57,509 bases of DNA from an uncultured Desulfobacteraceae bacterium (GCA_903839535.1 CAIMCT010000428.1:1-57509); one strand, 5' to 3'. Shown: positions 26,473 through 34,044, counted from the stretch's first letter. Notes: a model not told the origin generated them from the letters alone. A program made the numbers and translations.

Positions 26473-27897
26473 TTATTTTCCCAGGCTGTTTTCTATACTG
26501 TTCCTTGTTTCTGGCAGGGTCAAAGCGGCCAAGAGGTTTAGCCCGGAAAGAAAGACGAGATATAGTGCTGGAGCAGAAACGGTATGATAGTGTTTGATTA
26601 GCCATGTGGCCATGAGTGGGGCTGTACCTCCAAATATACACAGGGAGATATTGTAGGCGAGGCCGATGGCGCTGTAGCGAAAACGTGGGGGGAACAAATC
26701 AACTAAGGCTGCAGGAATTGGCCCCAGAAAAAAACCCATCAGGACGGTGAAGCAAAGTTGAACCAAAAGGACAGGGAAAAATCCACCTTGGGAGCTCAAT
26801 AGAAAGAGCGGCCAAGACAAGAGGGTCATACCTGCTGAACTCCACACAAGAAGAGTTTTTCGTCCAAGCTCGTCAGAGAGTCGCCCAGTTATAGGAATCA
26901 AAATAATCAGGAGTATCAACGATAAAGTATTGAGGGCCGCAGTGTAAGGCATGTAAGGGTGGACAAAATGTTCCAAATAAGTTGGCCACCAGATGAACAG
27001 AGTGTAGAATCCACCACCGACTAGAATGACCAACATTGAGGCATGGAAAATGCTGCCCGGAACGAGTTGCACCGCTTCAACAACCGGATTACCACCAAGA
27101 TGCCCCTTCGCTTTCATTTTCTCAAAAACCGGCGTTTCCGTCAGTTCCTTGCGCATCCAGACAGCCGCGAAAGCGATAAGCACGCCAGAGAGGAAGGGCA
27201 GACGCCATCCCCAATCCAGCATGGCATTTGGTCCCAACACTACATTGAGACCAACGGCGCTCAGTGAGCCCATCAGCATCCCAGCATAGCAACTTGCAAA
27301 CGTCCAACTGCTGAAATAGCCTAGCTGTTCAGGCGGAGCGTTTTCGGCGACAAAGGTTATCGAACCAATAAGTTCGCCCCCCACAGAAAGCCCTTGCGTT
27401 ATGCGTAGCAAAATAAGGAGGATTGGCGCGAGCAATCCGATTTCTGCATGAGTAGGCAAAACACCTACAAGAAATGTAGGCGCTGCCATCATCATCACCG
27501 AAAGTTGGAGCGCTTTCTTACGGCCGTATTGATCGCCGATGTAGCCTAAAAGCACCCCTCCGACAGGCCGTGCGATAAAAGCCGCCGCAAAAACGCTGAA
27601 AGCCCCCAGTAGCGAATCCAGAGGATCATCCGAAGGAAAAAAATTCTCCCCTATCATAGGGGATAGGAAGCCGAAAACCGCAAAATCATACCATTCGAGA
27701 GCATTGCCGATAATGCCACCAAACATATTCTTGCGCAAAGCGCCAGTTCGATTTCTATACGCGTGTTTTTTGCCATGTGCGATCTTTGCTTGATGGAGCA
27801 ACATAATGCAATTCATCAGATCCGTTAGGTTCTTTACATCTGCGGTGTCAGCCTTAGTCTTTAGAGATTCCTCATTATGTTGCTGATCTATGGACAT
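26473..27897 (-). CDS. MFS transporter, metabolite:H+ symporter (MHS/ProP-like) family
   Basis: A 474-residue inner-membrane symporter of the MHS group. Visible features are GNALEWYDFAVFGFLSP at the first membrane segment, RPVGGVLLGYIGDQYGRKKAL (the MFS loop 2-3 signature), RITQGLSVGGELIGS and twelve hydrophobic segments. Substrates of this family are osmolytes or carboxylates (proline/betaine, citrate, ketoglutarate); which applies here is not visible. ATG 27897 with AGAGGA upstream is preferred; a TTG ten codons earlier is possible. It has an unusual ~45-residue hydrophilic N-terminal extension. A ghost of its 3' end lies at 28559-28605. Confidence 0.92.
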   Translation of the reverse strand: MSIDQQHNEESLKTKADTADVKNLTDLMNCIMLLHQAKIAHGKKHAYRNRTGALRKNMFGGIIGNALEWYDFAVFGFLSPMIGENFFPSDDPLDSLLGAFSVFAAAFIARPVGGVLLGYIGDQYGRKKALQLSVMMMAAPTFLVGVLPTHAEIGLLAPILLILLRITQGLSVGGELIGSITFVAENAPPEQLGYFSSWTFASCYAGMLMGSLSAVGLNVVLGPNAMLDWGWRLPFLSGVLIAFAAVWMRKELTETPVFEKMKAKGHLGGNPVVEAVQLVPGSIFHASMLVILVGGGFYTLFIWWPTYLEHFVHPYMPYTAALNTLSLILLIILIPITGRLSDELGRKTLLVWSSAGMTLLSWPLFLLSSQGGFFPVLLVQLCFTVLMGFFLGPIPAALVDLFPPRFRYSAIGLAYNISLCIFGGTAPLMATWLIKHYHTVSAPALYLVFLSGLNLLAALTLPETRNSIENSLGK

Positions 27898-28353
27898 AAA
27901 TCCTCTGAAAAAATGAAAAAACTTCAACCCTGCGACTTAGTTCTATCAAACATCTCAGGGCATTAAGACCGGTGCACACAAATCCTCTGTTTTGTAAAAA
28001 AATGTTTTATCACCGTATGCCATTATTAAAATCCGTCAAGTTTAAATCTTTTCGTTATTTTTTGCCCTGTCCCGTAATATTCCGCATTTTTCTTGCAAAC
28101 GTTCAAATTTTTAACTTTACGCCAGTTGTATCCACTATCGTTTAACAACGAGTTAACCGGCAGCCCGAGCGGGCTGTCCGGTTGAACGACTGGTTAAACG
28201 GCTATTAGTCCGTGTTTTTATAATCTCACGACAGAGACTCTCACTGCTATAAAGCCGACTAATTTATTTCTCAATTTACTATCATCTTTCTGTGAGACTT
28301 TCCGACAACAATTTGTTGTCTCTTGACACTATTATATTCTAATTATCGGTTGG
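27898..28353. other. Gap with attC-like site
   Basis: AT-rich, with no gene visible. It holds the attC-like element at 28140-28199. The sequence to the left (27960-28139) shows nothing I can name. Confidence 0.5.
28140..28199 (-). repeat. attC-like integron recombination site
   Basis: Sixty bases are bounded by GTTTAAC and GTTAAAC, which fit the RYYYAAC and GTTRRRY core sites of attC. Between them inner complementary arms (GAGTTAACCGG with CCGGTTGAAC) surround a CAGCCCGAGCGGGCTG hairpin. The arrangement R''-L''-hairpin-L'-R' is as in integron cassettes. A second, related element is at 33387-33444 in the same orientation. No integron integrase is present in the window. Confidence 0.6.
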
Positions 28354-28572
28354 TTAGACTGAGATAGTAGCTTCGTCAAAAACAAACTTCAATGCTCCGA
28401 ACAGCTTGTTCAGGTCTGTAACAGTAAAGCTGTCAATATTTTTTATTACAAGAAACCTATCATGCAACCGACAAACCATTAACATATTGATAACACTTGT
28501 GATATATACCATATTGAAACGAGAACATTCAACAAGTAGCTTGACTTTGCATGAATAAGTATCGAATGTCAA
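28354..28572 (-). CDS. Possible STAS-like small protein
   Basis: A 72-codon frame (TTG start) contains VKLLVECSRFNMVYITSVIN and DRFLVIKNIDSFTVTDLNKL. This spacing resembles the later half of a STAS (anti-sigma antagonist) domain, but it lacks the first strands. It begins inside the transporter ghost, so it may be a fragment. A low-confidence call. Confidence 0.3.
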   Translation of the reverse strand: MTFDTYSCKVKLLVECSRFNMVYITSVINMLMVCRLHDRFLVIKNIDSFTVTDLNKLFGALKFVFDEATISV

Positions 28573-28605
28573 GAGTTATTTTTCCAGGCTATTTTCTATA
28601 CAGCA
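28559..28605 (-). pseudogene. Ghost of the MFS transporter 3' end
   Basis: About 46 bases match 26456-26502 with three differences. The match covers the last ~10 codons of the transporter (SIENSLxK-stop) and 17 bp beyond the stop. One codon difference changes Gly to Glu, one is silent and one is at the edge. Similarity ends abruptly on both sides. It is the same kind of relic as the patatin ghost. Confidence 0.7.
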
Positions 28606-28970
28606 ATTATAGTTATTAACTGAAGCGTCGAGACCATTTTCTTAAAACGGACAAAATATCGGCAAAGCATGTTTCAAGCTGCTATTTCGCCAATTGGTTC
28701 AAAATCACACCATGAATTCGCCATAATTAGAATTGCTGGTAATCCAGCTCACGACAATTTTGTTATGCTCGATATAAGTAGAGAAAACAGGGGGGTTGCC
28801 ATTTGGCCACTCATGTAAAATCAGGCGCTTGTACGGAGAACAAATTTATCCTGAGTGAAAAGTATCAATTGAATAAACGGCATAGAATCCTTCACTATCC
28901 AGAGTTAATGGATATTTTCATCCGGATGCCTTGCCTTCTATATTGGAGTCCTTCAAAATGGATGTTTTCA
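28606..28970. other. Gap downstream of the methyltransferase
   Basis: No supported gene. A minus-strand stretch at about 28705-28845 is open for ~45 codons (includes PYKRLILHEWPNGNPPVFST, then WITSNSNYGEFMV) and has a protein-like composition but no start codon; it may be another gene fragment. A plus-strand frame at 28803-29204 is antisense to the methyltransferase and is not supported. Confidence 0.4.
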
Positions 28971-29735
28971 TCAAGTCTGTTTTTCGGGTTTTTGCGCACG
29001 AATCAGTACACCACGGGTTTTGGGGGAACTGTTCAAACCGGTTTCAGACACAAGCTGGGCATCTGCAAATCCGTTTTTTTCAATCAGTGCCAGGAAATCC
29101 TTTCCCGGTATTGCGCCGCCCTCTCACTGAAACCAGTTGGAGAGGCGATCCTTGAGGCTTTTCGGAGTGCCGCCCGCCGCCATCACCTGATCGCCAATCA
29201 TTAGGTGCCCGCCGGCCTTCATCACCCTCAGAATTTCACGCACGGCCGCATCTTTGTCCGGAATCAGGTTGATCACGCCATTGGAAATCACCACGTCAAA
29301 ATGATCGTCGGGAAACGGCAGGTGTTCACCAGTGGCGGAGTGAAAAGTGACATTTTTCAGATCAGTCAACCTCAGATTGGCCTCTGCCCGCTGAAGCATT
29401 TCCGGTACAATATCCACGCCAATCGCTTTGCCTTCAGGTCCCGTCATCATTGCCGCCAGAATTGTATCTACTCCGGCGCCGCAGCCGATATCCAGAACCG
29501 TAGCGCCTTTGTGGATCACACCGAGCGAAAACGGATTGCCTACACCGCAATATGAAGCAGCAACATCGTCGGGCAGGTTATCGATCAAATCAGCATCATA
29601 TTGAAGCACCTCAAGCCCAGCCCGGCCGGTGGAATATTTGAACTGGCCTTGCGGACTGTCCGCAACTCTGGAATACTTATTGCGAATGCCGGCTGTGATT
29701 TGTTCGAGAGATTCTTGCGTTATTTGATATTCCAT
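28971..29735 (-). CDS. ArsM-like SAM-dependent methyltransferase, apparent selenoprotein (Sec204)
   Basis: Class I methyltransferase of 254 residues if UGA at 29124-29126 is read as selenocysteine. The SAM site is intact (VLDIGCGAGVDT, IGVDIVPEML, FPDDHFDVVISNGVINLIPD). The frame stops after NWFQ at UGA and then continues unbroken for 50 codons (EGGAIPGKDFLALIEKNGFA to IRAQKPEKQT), which is the normal C-terminus of this family. The UGA falls where arsenite methyltransferases have their third essential Cys (NWxxCxxGA). C63 (YCGVGNP) is present, but the second ArsM Cys position is Gly153, so arsenite is not an assured substrate. Start ATG 29735 has AGAGAG upstream. It is the last gene of the ArsR-rhodanese-Trx-TVP38 group. 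Confidence 0.85.
29090..29126 (-). promoter_or_regulatory. Candidate bacterial SECIS for the methyltransferase UGA
   Basis: Read on the minus strand, UGA is followed by 15 nt and then CCGGGAA-AGGAT-TTCCTGG: a 7-bp stem with one G-U pair and a 5-nt apical loop containing GG. The loop starts about 22 nt after the UGA. This matches the known bacterial SECIS geometry, in which the hairpin is immediately downstream and a G lies in the first two loop bases (compare the AGGUC loop of E. coli fdhF). Confidence 0.65.
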
Positions 29736-29829
29736 TTATTTCTCTCTTTGAAAGTCCGTGTATTATAAGTTCTTCGGTTGCTGTTTTGCAGTTGTATGTC
29801 TCTTTGTTCATGGTGCGCTTCGTTTCTAT

Positions 29830-30528
29830 CTAAGCAATCCAGGTCTTCTGCGACACCCTCAGCCTTTCAATGGTTTTCGGAATGAAAAATGAGAAGACAA
29901 AGAGTCCAAGGGAGAATAATATCTTCCAGGAAAGCAATCCTCCCCACTGGCCGCTTGACCAGACATCCTTGATCGTTCCCACAAAGAATGTGAAGATGAA
30001 TGTGCCGACGATGATGCCGAGCGCTGTGCCGGAGAAATAATCAAGAAAGCGCACGCGGGTGAGTCCCATACCAAAATTCATCGGGGTAAATGGAAAATAC
30101 ACCAGGCGCAGATAAAGGACCGTGGCAAAACCGTTTCGCTCGATGGCTTCATCGTATTTCCCGAGCTTGTCGCAGACGAGGGATGCGGCAAAATCCCTGC
30201 CAAGGTAGCGCCCGATGAAAAACGCCAAGCTCGCGCCAAGCATGGCTCCTACCCAGACGTAGAGAAAGCCGTAGTAGGGACCAAATATCGCTGCGCCAAC
30301 AGTGGCAAGAAGTGTTCCAGGGATGAAAAGGCAGACACCCGCGGCGTAGGTGCCTATGTATGCCACAGGTGCCCAAGGCCCTGCAGCCTCAAGGAGAAGC
30401 CCCAGTCTTTCAACAGTAAGATGCTCTCTCAAGGGAGTGAAGCGCGCGATCACAATAGCCGCAACAAGGAAGATAACTAATACAGCCGCCTTGATTGTAG
30501 GCCCTCTGCGATTCTTATTTGATTCCAT
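29830..30528 (-). CDS. TVP38/TMEM64 (DedA-superfamily) membrane protein
   Basis: The 232-residue inner-membrane protein has an N-terminal anchor (AAVLVIFLVAAIVIARF). The SNARE-associated/DedA core follows: FIPGTLLATVGAAIFGPYYGF, GAMLGASLAFFIGRYLGRDF, LYLRLVYFPFTPMNFGMGLT. Re-entrant helices with this glycine/proline pattern are typical of the family, some of whose members move lipids or ions. In sulfate reducers and mercury-resistance loci such genes often accompany redox operons. AGAGGTGG precedes the ATG. It sits between two apparent selenoprotein genes on the same strand. Confidence 0.9.
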   Translation of the reverse strand: MESNKNRRGPTIKAAVLVIFLVAAIVIARFTPLREHLTVERLGLLLEAAGPWAPVAYIGTYAAGVCLFIPGTLLATVGAAIFGPYYGFLYVWVGAMLGASLAFFIGRYLGRDFAASLVCDKLGKYDEAIERNGFATVLYLRLVYFPFTPMNFGMGLTRVRFLDYFSGTALGIIVGTFIFTFFVGTIKDVWSSGQWGGLLSWKILFSLGLFVFSFFIPKTIERLRVSQKTWIA

Positions 30529-30642
30529 AAGTCCACCTCTGATTTTTTTGCTGCATCATTCCATAAGTCCGTCATCACCTGGCACACCTGAGAGCGGGTT
30601 ATGGCGGTGCCGCTGCGGGCATCATGACAGTTCCTGTATCCC

Positions 30643-30960
30643 TTATTTAAACAGCCGAGCCAAAATCCCCTTCTTCTTCGGCCCTGGCTCAATTATTCCC
30701 AAACATCGGCAGATAATCTTTTCCACCTTGTCCTGTGAAATACCGGCACCTTCGACTACGATCTCATCTGCGACCATGACGGCCGGTGCAATAGGCAGCT
30801 CCAGTTCGAAGTATTCATCGTTCTGGTACTCCGCCATGGGTTTAGACATGACTTCGATCTCAATATCCTTGTATTTTTCGCCCAACCTGGGCATCATTTC
30901 GAGAAAACCCTTTCACGGCTTTCCATTGGGTTCGTTCAAGAAAAATCTTACATTTAGCAT
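30643..30960 (-). CDS. Small thioredoxin-like selenoprotein (Sec16)
   Basis: If UGA at 30913-30915 encodes Sec, the gene gives a 105-residue protein. It begins MLNVRFFLNEPNGKPU, then KGFLEMMPRLGEKYKDIEIE, and later has the Trx-fold cis-Pro strand (LPIAPAVMVADEIVVEGAG). The Sec sits where a thioredoxin or glutaredoxin has its active-site Cys. Two more cysteines lie near the end (ICRCLG). The upstream start is compelling: AAAGGAGAGATAAA-ATG is the best ribosome site of the operon, and the frame is broken only by this one UGA. It lies 15 bp after the rhodanese-DsbD-Trx gene. It is probably a cytoplasmic redox partner. Confidence 0.85.
30880..30915 (-). promoter_or_regulatory. Candidate bacterial SECIS for the thioredoxin-like UGA
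   Basis: Twenty nt after the UGA a hairpin GCCC-AGGTT-GGGC (extendable by a U-G pair) presents a 5-nt loop beginning AGG, at about +24 from the UGA. Loop composition and spacing agree with the methyltransferase hairpin and with bacterial SECIS rules. Confidence 0.6.
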
Positions 30961-30975
30961 TTTATCTCTCCTTTC

Positions 30976-32727
30976 TTAGTCGCCGCTTCTCTTTAGCTCC
31001 GCCATACGGCCAAGGAATTGATCGGGCGGGAAGTAATCCACCAGACGCAGGTCCCGCCTTTCCTTGCCGCAGGTATCCAAAAACACGATGGTCGGCACCC
31101 CTTTCACCTCATATTGCGCAAGCAACCGCTCATGCAAAGGGGTACCACCCTTGGTCACATCCACTTTGATCATGACAAAGTCACTCTCCGCCTGCTTGAC
31201 GACTAAAGGATCATGAAGGGTGACTTCCTCGATTTCCAGGCACGGCGTACACCAAGTGGCATAGAAATCGATGATGACTAACTTTTTCAAGTTTTGAGCT
31301 TCTTTCAGAATTTCCTCTGAATAGGGTTTCCAGGTAACACCCGGCCCCTGCATGGCCCATGACGCGACAAGGAATGTGGCCAGAACCAGACATGTTATAC
31401 CGGCTCCGCTCTTCAGCCAGGGGAATGCCCGAAAATTGGCCTGACTTTTGTCAATCCATCCTAAGTGCAGACCCGCGGCCAGGGCCACAAGAGCAATCTG
31501 AATGGTTCCCCAGTGACCGGGAAGAACAGGTCTGATGAAATGGACGGCCATTCCAACCAGAACCCAGCCCATGAGCTTTCTCACCCAGATCATCCAGCCA
31601 CCAGAGCGGGGGAGTTTTTTTAGTTGCCCCGAAAACATGGCAAGAAAAAAGAGGGGCAGCCCTAGGCCGAGACTCAAGGTAAAAAAGATCACGAACCCGA
31701 GCCAAGGGCTTGCCATGCTTGCAACCCAGGTCAGGAGCCCCAGCACGAAGGGACCGATACATGGGGCTGCAACAACCCCGAGGGTCAGACCCATAAACAA
31801 ACTACCCAAATAACCCGAATATGATTTTGAGGCAGCCTGCGTCAGGCCGCTTGGAAGACGCATTTCCCACAGCCCGAAGAGACTTGTTGCAAAAAAGATG
31901 AGAACCGCCGCCACAACAATTAGGACAATGGAGTTTTGGAGCATCGCGCCCATAAGGCCGCCTGTCAGGGAGGCAACCACCCCGAGCAGGGAGTTGGTAA
32001 CGGCAAGGCCCATCATATAGCACAAGCCGTGCGCTACAAGCTTTCCCTGTCCCACTCCCTCCTTTGTGGCCTGGCCGCCAAAATAGGAGACAGTGATGGG
32101 AATCAGGGGGTAGATGCACGGGGTGAGGTTTAAGGCCATGCCGCCTGCAAAGATACCAAGAAGAGTCCAAATCATGGCCCAGCCATAGAGAGGTCCTGGC
32201 GCTTTGGTCTCTTCTCCTGATTGAGCCAGACCTGCTGAGGCGCTATCAACGGGCATCCCCTTTCCTTGCCATTGAGGATAACCATAAGGATCACGATAAA
32301 CGTTTTTATAGCCAAGTTTTACGGCCACACGGGCCGCCGAGTCGCTGCGGACTCAAGTGAGACCCGCTCAGTAGAAAATGATGGTGCGATCCTTATCCGG
32401 CCCCAGGAAGGTTTCGAGCGCCGGAGCCTTGCGCCATCTCGACCATCCGGTGGGTTCGATGGGAAAGTTCACCGCACCCTGAATATGCCCTGTCCGGTAC
32501 TCCCACTCCTGACGGGTGTCCACCAGAAGGAGACTATTGGCATCTTTTTGATAGCGTTCTGAAAGCGCTTCGGTGGTAATAATCCTGTAGCCTCCGGTCT
32601 TGCCTTCGGCCAAAACATCATCCCATGTAGCCTGCTTGGGAGTAACGGAGCGATTGGTGAACCAAAGGGCTCCCACCGTTAGCAATACCGCCGCAAAGGC
32701 TATGAATGTCATTTTCCTGTTCTGCAT
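30976..32727 (-). CDS. Rhodanese-DsbD-thioredoxin fusion, apparent selenoprotein with two Sec (120, 125)
   Basis: Reading UGA at 32368-32370 and 32353-32355 as Sec gives one 583-residue protein. Residues ~6-24 are a membrane anchor or signal. Residues ~45-157 are a rhodanese domain (LLLVDTRQEWEYRTGHIQGA, active loop IIFY-U-AGLT-U-VRS, then AVKLGYKNVYRDPYGYPQWQ). Residues ~181-435 are a DsbD/CcdA membrane domain with its two Cys (TPCIYP ~204, APCIGP ~323). Residues ~465-580 are thioredoxin with WCTPC (~493-496). Both UGA codons fall where rhodaneses carry Cys, the second at the catalytic position. The DsbD part would pass electrons from the thioredoxin across the membrane. ATG 32727 has AAAAGG upstream. 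Confidence 0.87.
32321..32370 (-). promoter_or_regulatory. Candidate SECIS hairpins for the two rhodanese UGA codons
   Basis: First UGA (32368-32370): 12 nt later TGAGTC-CGCAGC-GACTCG forms a 6-bp stem with G in loop position 2. Second UGA (32353-32355): 15 nt later GCGGCC-CGTGT-GGCCGT forms a 6-bp stem with G in loop position 2, about +21 from the UGA. The two hairpins abut and the second UGA lies in the first stem, so they can form in succession as the ribosome advances. Confidence 0.5.
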
Positions 32728-32754
32728 AAAAGGGCCTTTTCTGTCGAACAAAAA

Positions 32755-32877
32755 CTATTCAGGTTCTGCACTTTTCCCCTCACGATTGAGCTTTGAAAGG
32801 AGAAATGTCGCTCCCCCTCAGGGAGAGCTTTGTCTTTTCTGCAAGCTACCATCAATAATTCTTTGAATTTCTTCCAT
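32755..32877 (-). CDS. Speculative 40-residue selenoprotein or short leader peptide
   Basis: Between arsR and the fusion gene, ATG 32877 (with GGAGGT upstream) opens MEEIQRIIDGSLQKRQSSP, stops at UGA 32818-32820, then continues GGATFLLSKLNREGK to TAG. With Sec this is 40 residues; without it, a 19-residue peptide. No family is recognised. The nearest downstream hairpins (CTCA-ATCG-TGAG) do not satisfy the apical-G rule. The region may simply be a leader. Confidence 0.25.
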
Positions 32878-32902
32878 GGAAAAAATTATCACCTCCATCG
32901 GG

Positions 32903-33298
32903 CTAAAAAGTCTTTCTTGCAGAGATAAGATCAGTTGCCACCGTGGTAAGAATGCGGACAACATCCAGAATTCTGGAGTCTGAAAGTTCGTAATAGATAA
33001 AAGGACCACTGCGCTCAATTTTGGCCAGAAGAGAGCGTTTTAGCTCTCTGAGGTGGTGCGAAACGAGAGGCTGAGACAGCCCGAGCTCTTCGACGATGCC
33101 ACCCACCGACTTTTTCCCGCTGCTGATGCAAAGCAGAATCCGCAGGCGGTTTTCATCCGAGAGGCTTTTGGCCAGAAAAGATACCGTCTGGAAATGTTCA
33201 TCGCGAAGCTGGATCGAGTTTGAATGGTTCTCAAGCAACGCTCTCTCTTCCGCCATTTTACTGACGCGTTGTTTTGAGTTTTCCAATCTATTAAGCAT
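32903..33298 (-). CDS. ArsR-family transcriptional regulator
   Basis: A winged-helix repressor of the SmtB/ArsR type, about 131 residues. The DNA-binding core is visible (FLAKSLSDENRLRILLCI, VGGIVEELGLSQPLVSHHLRELKRSLL, YYELSD). The classic arsenic ligand pair ELCVCDL is absent: the corresponding helix reads ILLCISSGKKSV with one Cys, so the inducer may differ. ATG 33298 has GGAGG upstream; ATG 33316 is possible. It heads the minus-strand selenoprotein group and probably regulates it. Confidence 0.88.
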   Translation of the reverse strand: MLNRLENSKQRVSKMAEERALLENHSNSIQLRDEHFQTVSFLAKSLSDENRLRILLCISSGKKSVGGIVEELGLSQPLVSHHLRELKRSLLAKIERSGPFIYYELSDSRILDVVRILTTVATDLISARKTF

Positions 33299-33386
33299 CT
33301 CCACACGAACCTCCATAATTCACAGTATAAATTCTCGCGCCTTCAAAGCAGCAAAAATATCTTTTCCTCCACCTTCGAGCTTCGAC

Positions 33387-33444
33387 GGCTAACAACGAAT
33401 TCAGCGGCGGGCGTTAGTCCGTCCAATGCAATGACGGGTTAGGC
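33387..33444 (-). repeat. attC-like site at the 3' end of the hypothetical gene
   Basis: On the minus strand it begins GCCTAACCCGTCATTG and ends CTGAATTCGTTGTTAGCC. The TAA stop of the 33439-34044 gene lies inside the GCCTAAC core, the classic gene-cassette arrangement. It aligns with the 28140-28199 element (shared TAACC.GTC.TT and TCGTTGTTA blocks). The trailing core GTTAGCC departs by one base from GTTRRRY. Confidence 0.6.
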
Positions 33445-34044
33445 ATTTTGTTGAACCATCTCTGTTAAAATTCCGACTATCTTTTCAATATCGTTGATAT
33501 AGTAATTATCTGCATCAATATATACAGTGTCTTTTATAAGCTTTATAAATTTCCATTCATCTCCGGTAGTTACTCCTCCATAGACAGAAGATAAATCATA
33601 CCCTTCCTTCTCATTATATATTTGGGAGGCATACATTTCTGCAATACATTGCCCCAAACCGGAGACAATATTTTCATTCTTTGCCTCTGTTATTGTAATA
33701 ACCGGACTGTCCAAATAAAGTTGCTCCGGAGAATTGCTGAATATAAAATCACAAAATCCTGTAAGCCCTTTTTCTTTATCAACATTGAAGTCTATGCCGG
33801 AAAACAAACTGATTTTATCTGAAAATTTTTCTTTTATTTCCAATAATATATTAACAATTATCATTTCCGATCTGGCTTTCTCGGTGTTAATCGCCAGGGC
33901 TAAGGGAATATTTCTCTTTAAGGTATTCTTAAGATAACTGCTTATTTCAACTGATTTGATATGAGAAAAGACAGAGTTTTTCTCAACAATCTTTATATTC
34001 AGCTCTGATTTGATTTTTTTTAAAGTAAAATCACTGTATGCCAC
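33439..34044 (-). CDS. Hypothetical protein, possible PD-(D/E)xK-like fold; integron-cassette gene
   Basis: The 201-residue protein is Lys/Ile/Asn-rich and clearly more AT-rich than its neighbours, suggesting transfer. SPVITITEAKNENIVSGLGQ resembles the strand-E-x-K core of PD-(D/E)xK nucleases, followed by CIAEMYASQIYNEK and a Trp strand (EWKFIKL). It is otherwise unrecognised. Its stop codon sits in an attC-like site, so it reads as a gene cassette. AAGGAG precedes the start. Confidence 0.75.
   Translation of the reverse strand: MAYSDFTLKKIKSELNIKIVEKNSVFSHIKSVEISSYLKNTLKRNIPLALAINTEKARSEMIIVNILLEIKEKFSDKISLFSGIDFNVDKEKGLTGFCDFIFSNSPEQLYLDSPVITITEAKNENIVSGLGQCIAEMYASQIYNEKEGYDLSSVYGGVTTGDEWKFIKLIKDTVYIDADNYYINDIEKIVGILTEMVQQNA

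Noticed and set aside
28803-29204. A plus-strand 133-codon open frame
   Set aside because: It is antisense to the C-terminal coding part of the methyltransferase, has no ribosome site and no recognisable domain.
28971-29735. Straight annotation as arsenite methyltransferase (arsM)
   Set aside because: The second conserved ArsM cysteine is Gly153, so the substrate cannot be assumed to be arsenite.
32353-32370. Treating the rhodanese and DsbD-thioredoxin halves as two separate genes or as a pseudogene
   Set aside because: Both halves are in the same frame with only UGA codons between them, each at a conserved Cys position. The two other UGA genes nearby behave the same way, and no frameshift or decay is seen in the rest of the sequence.
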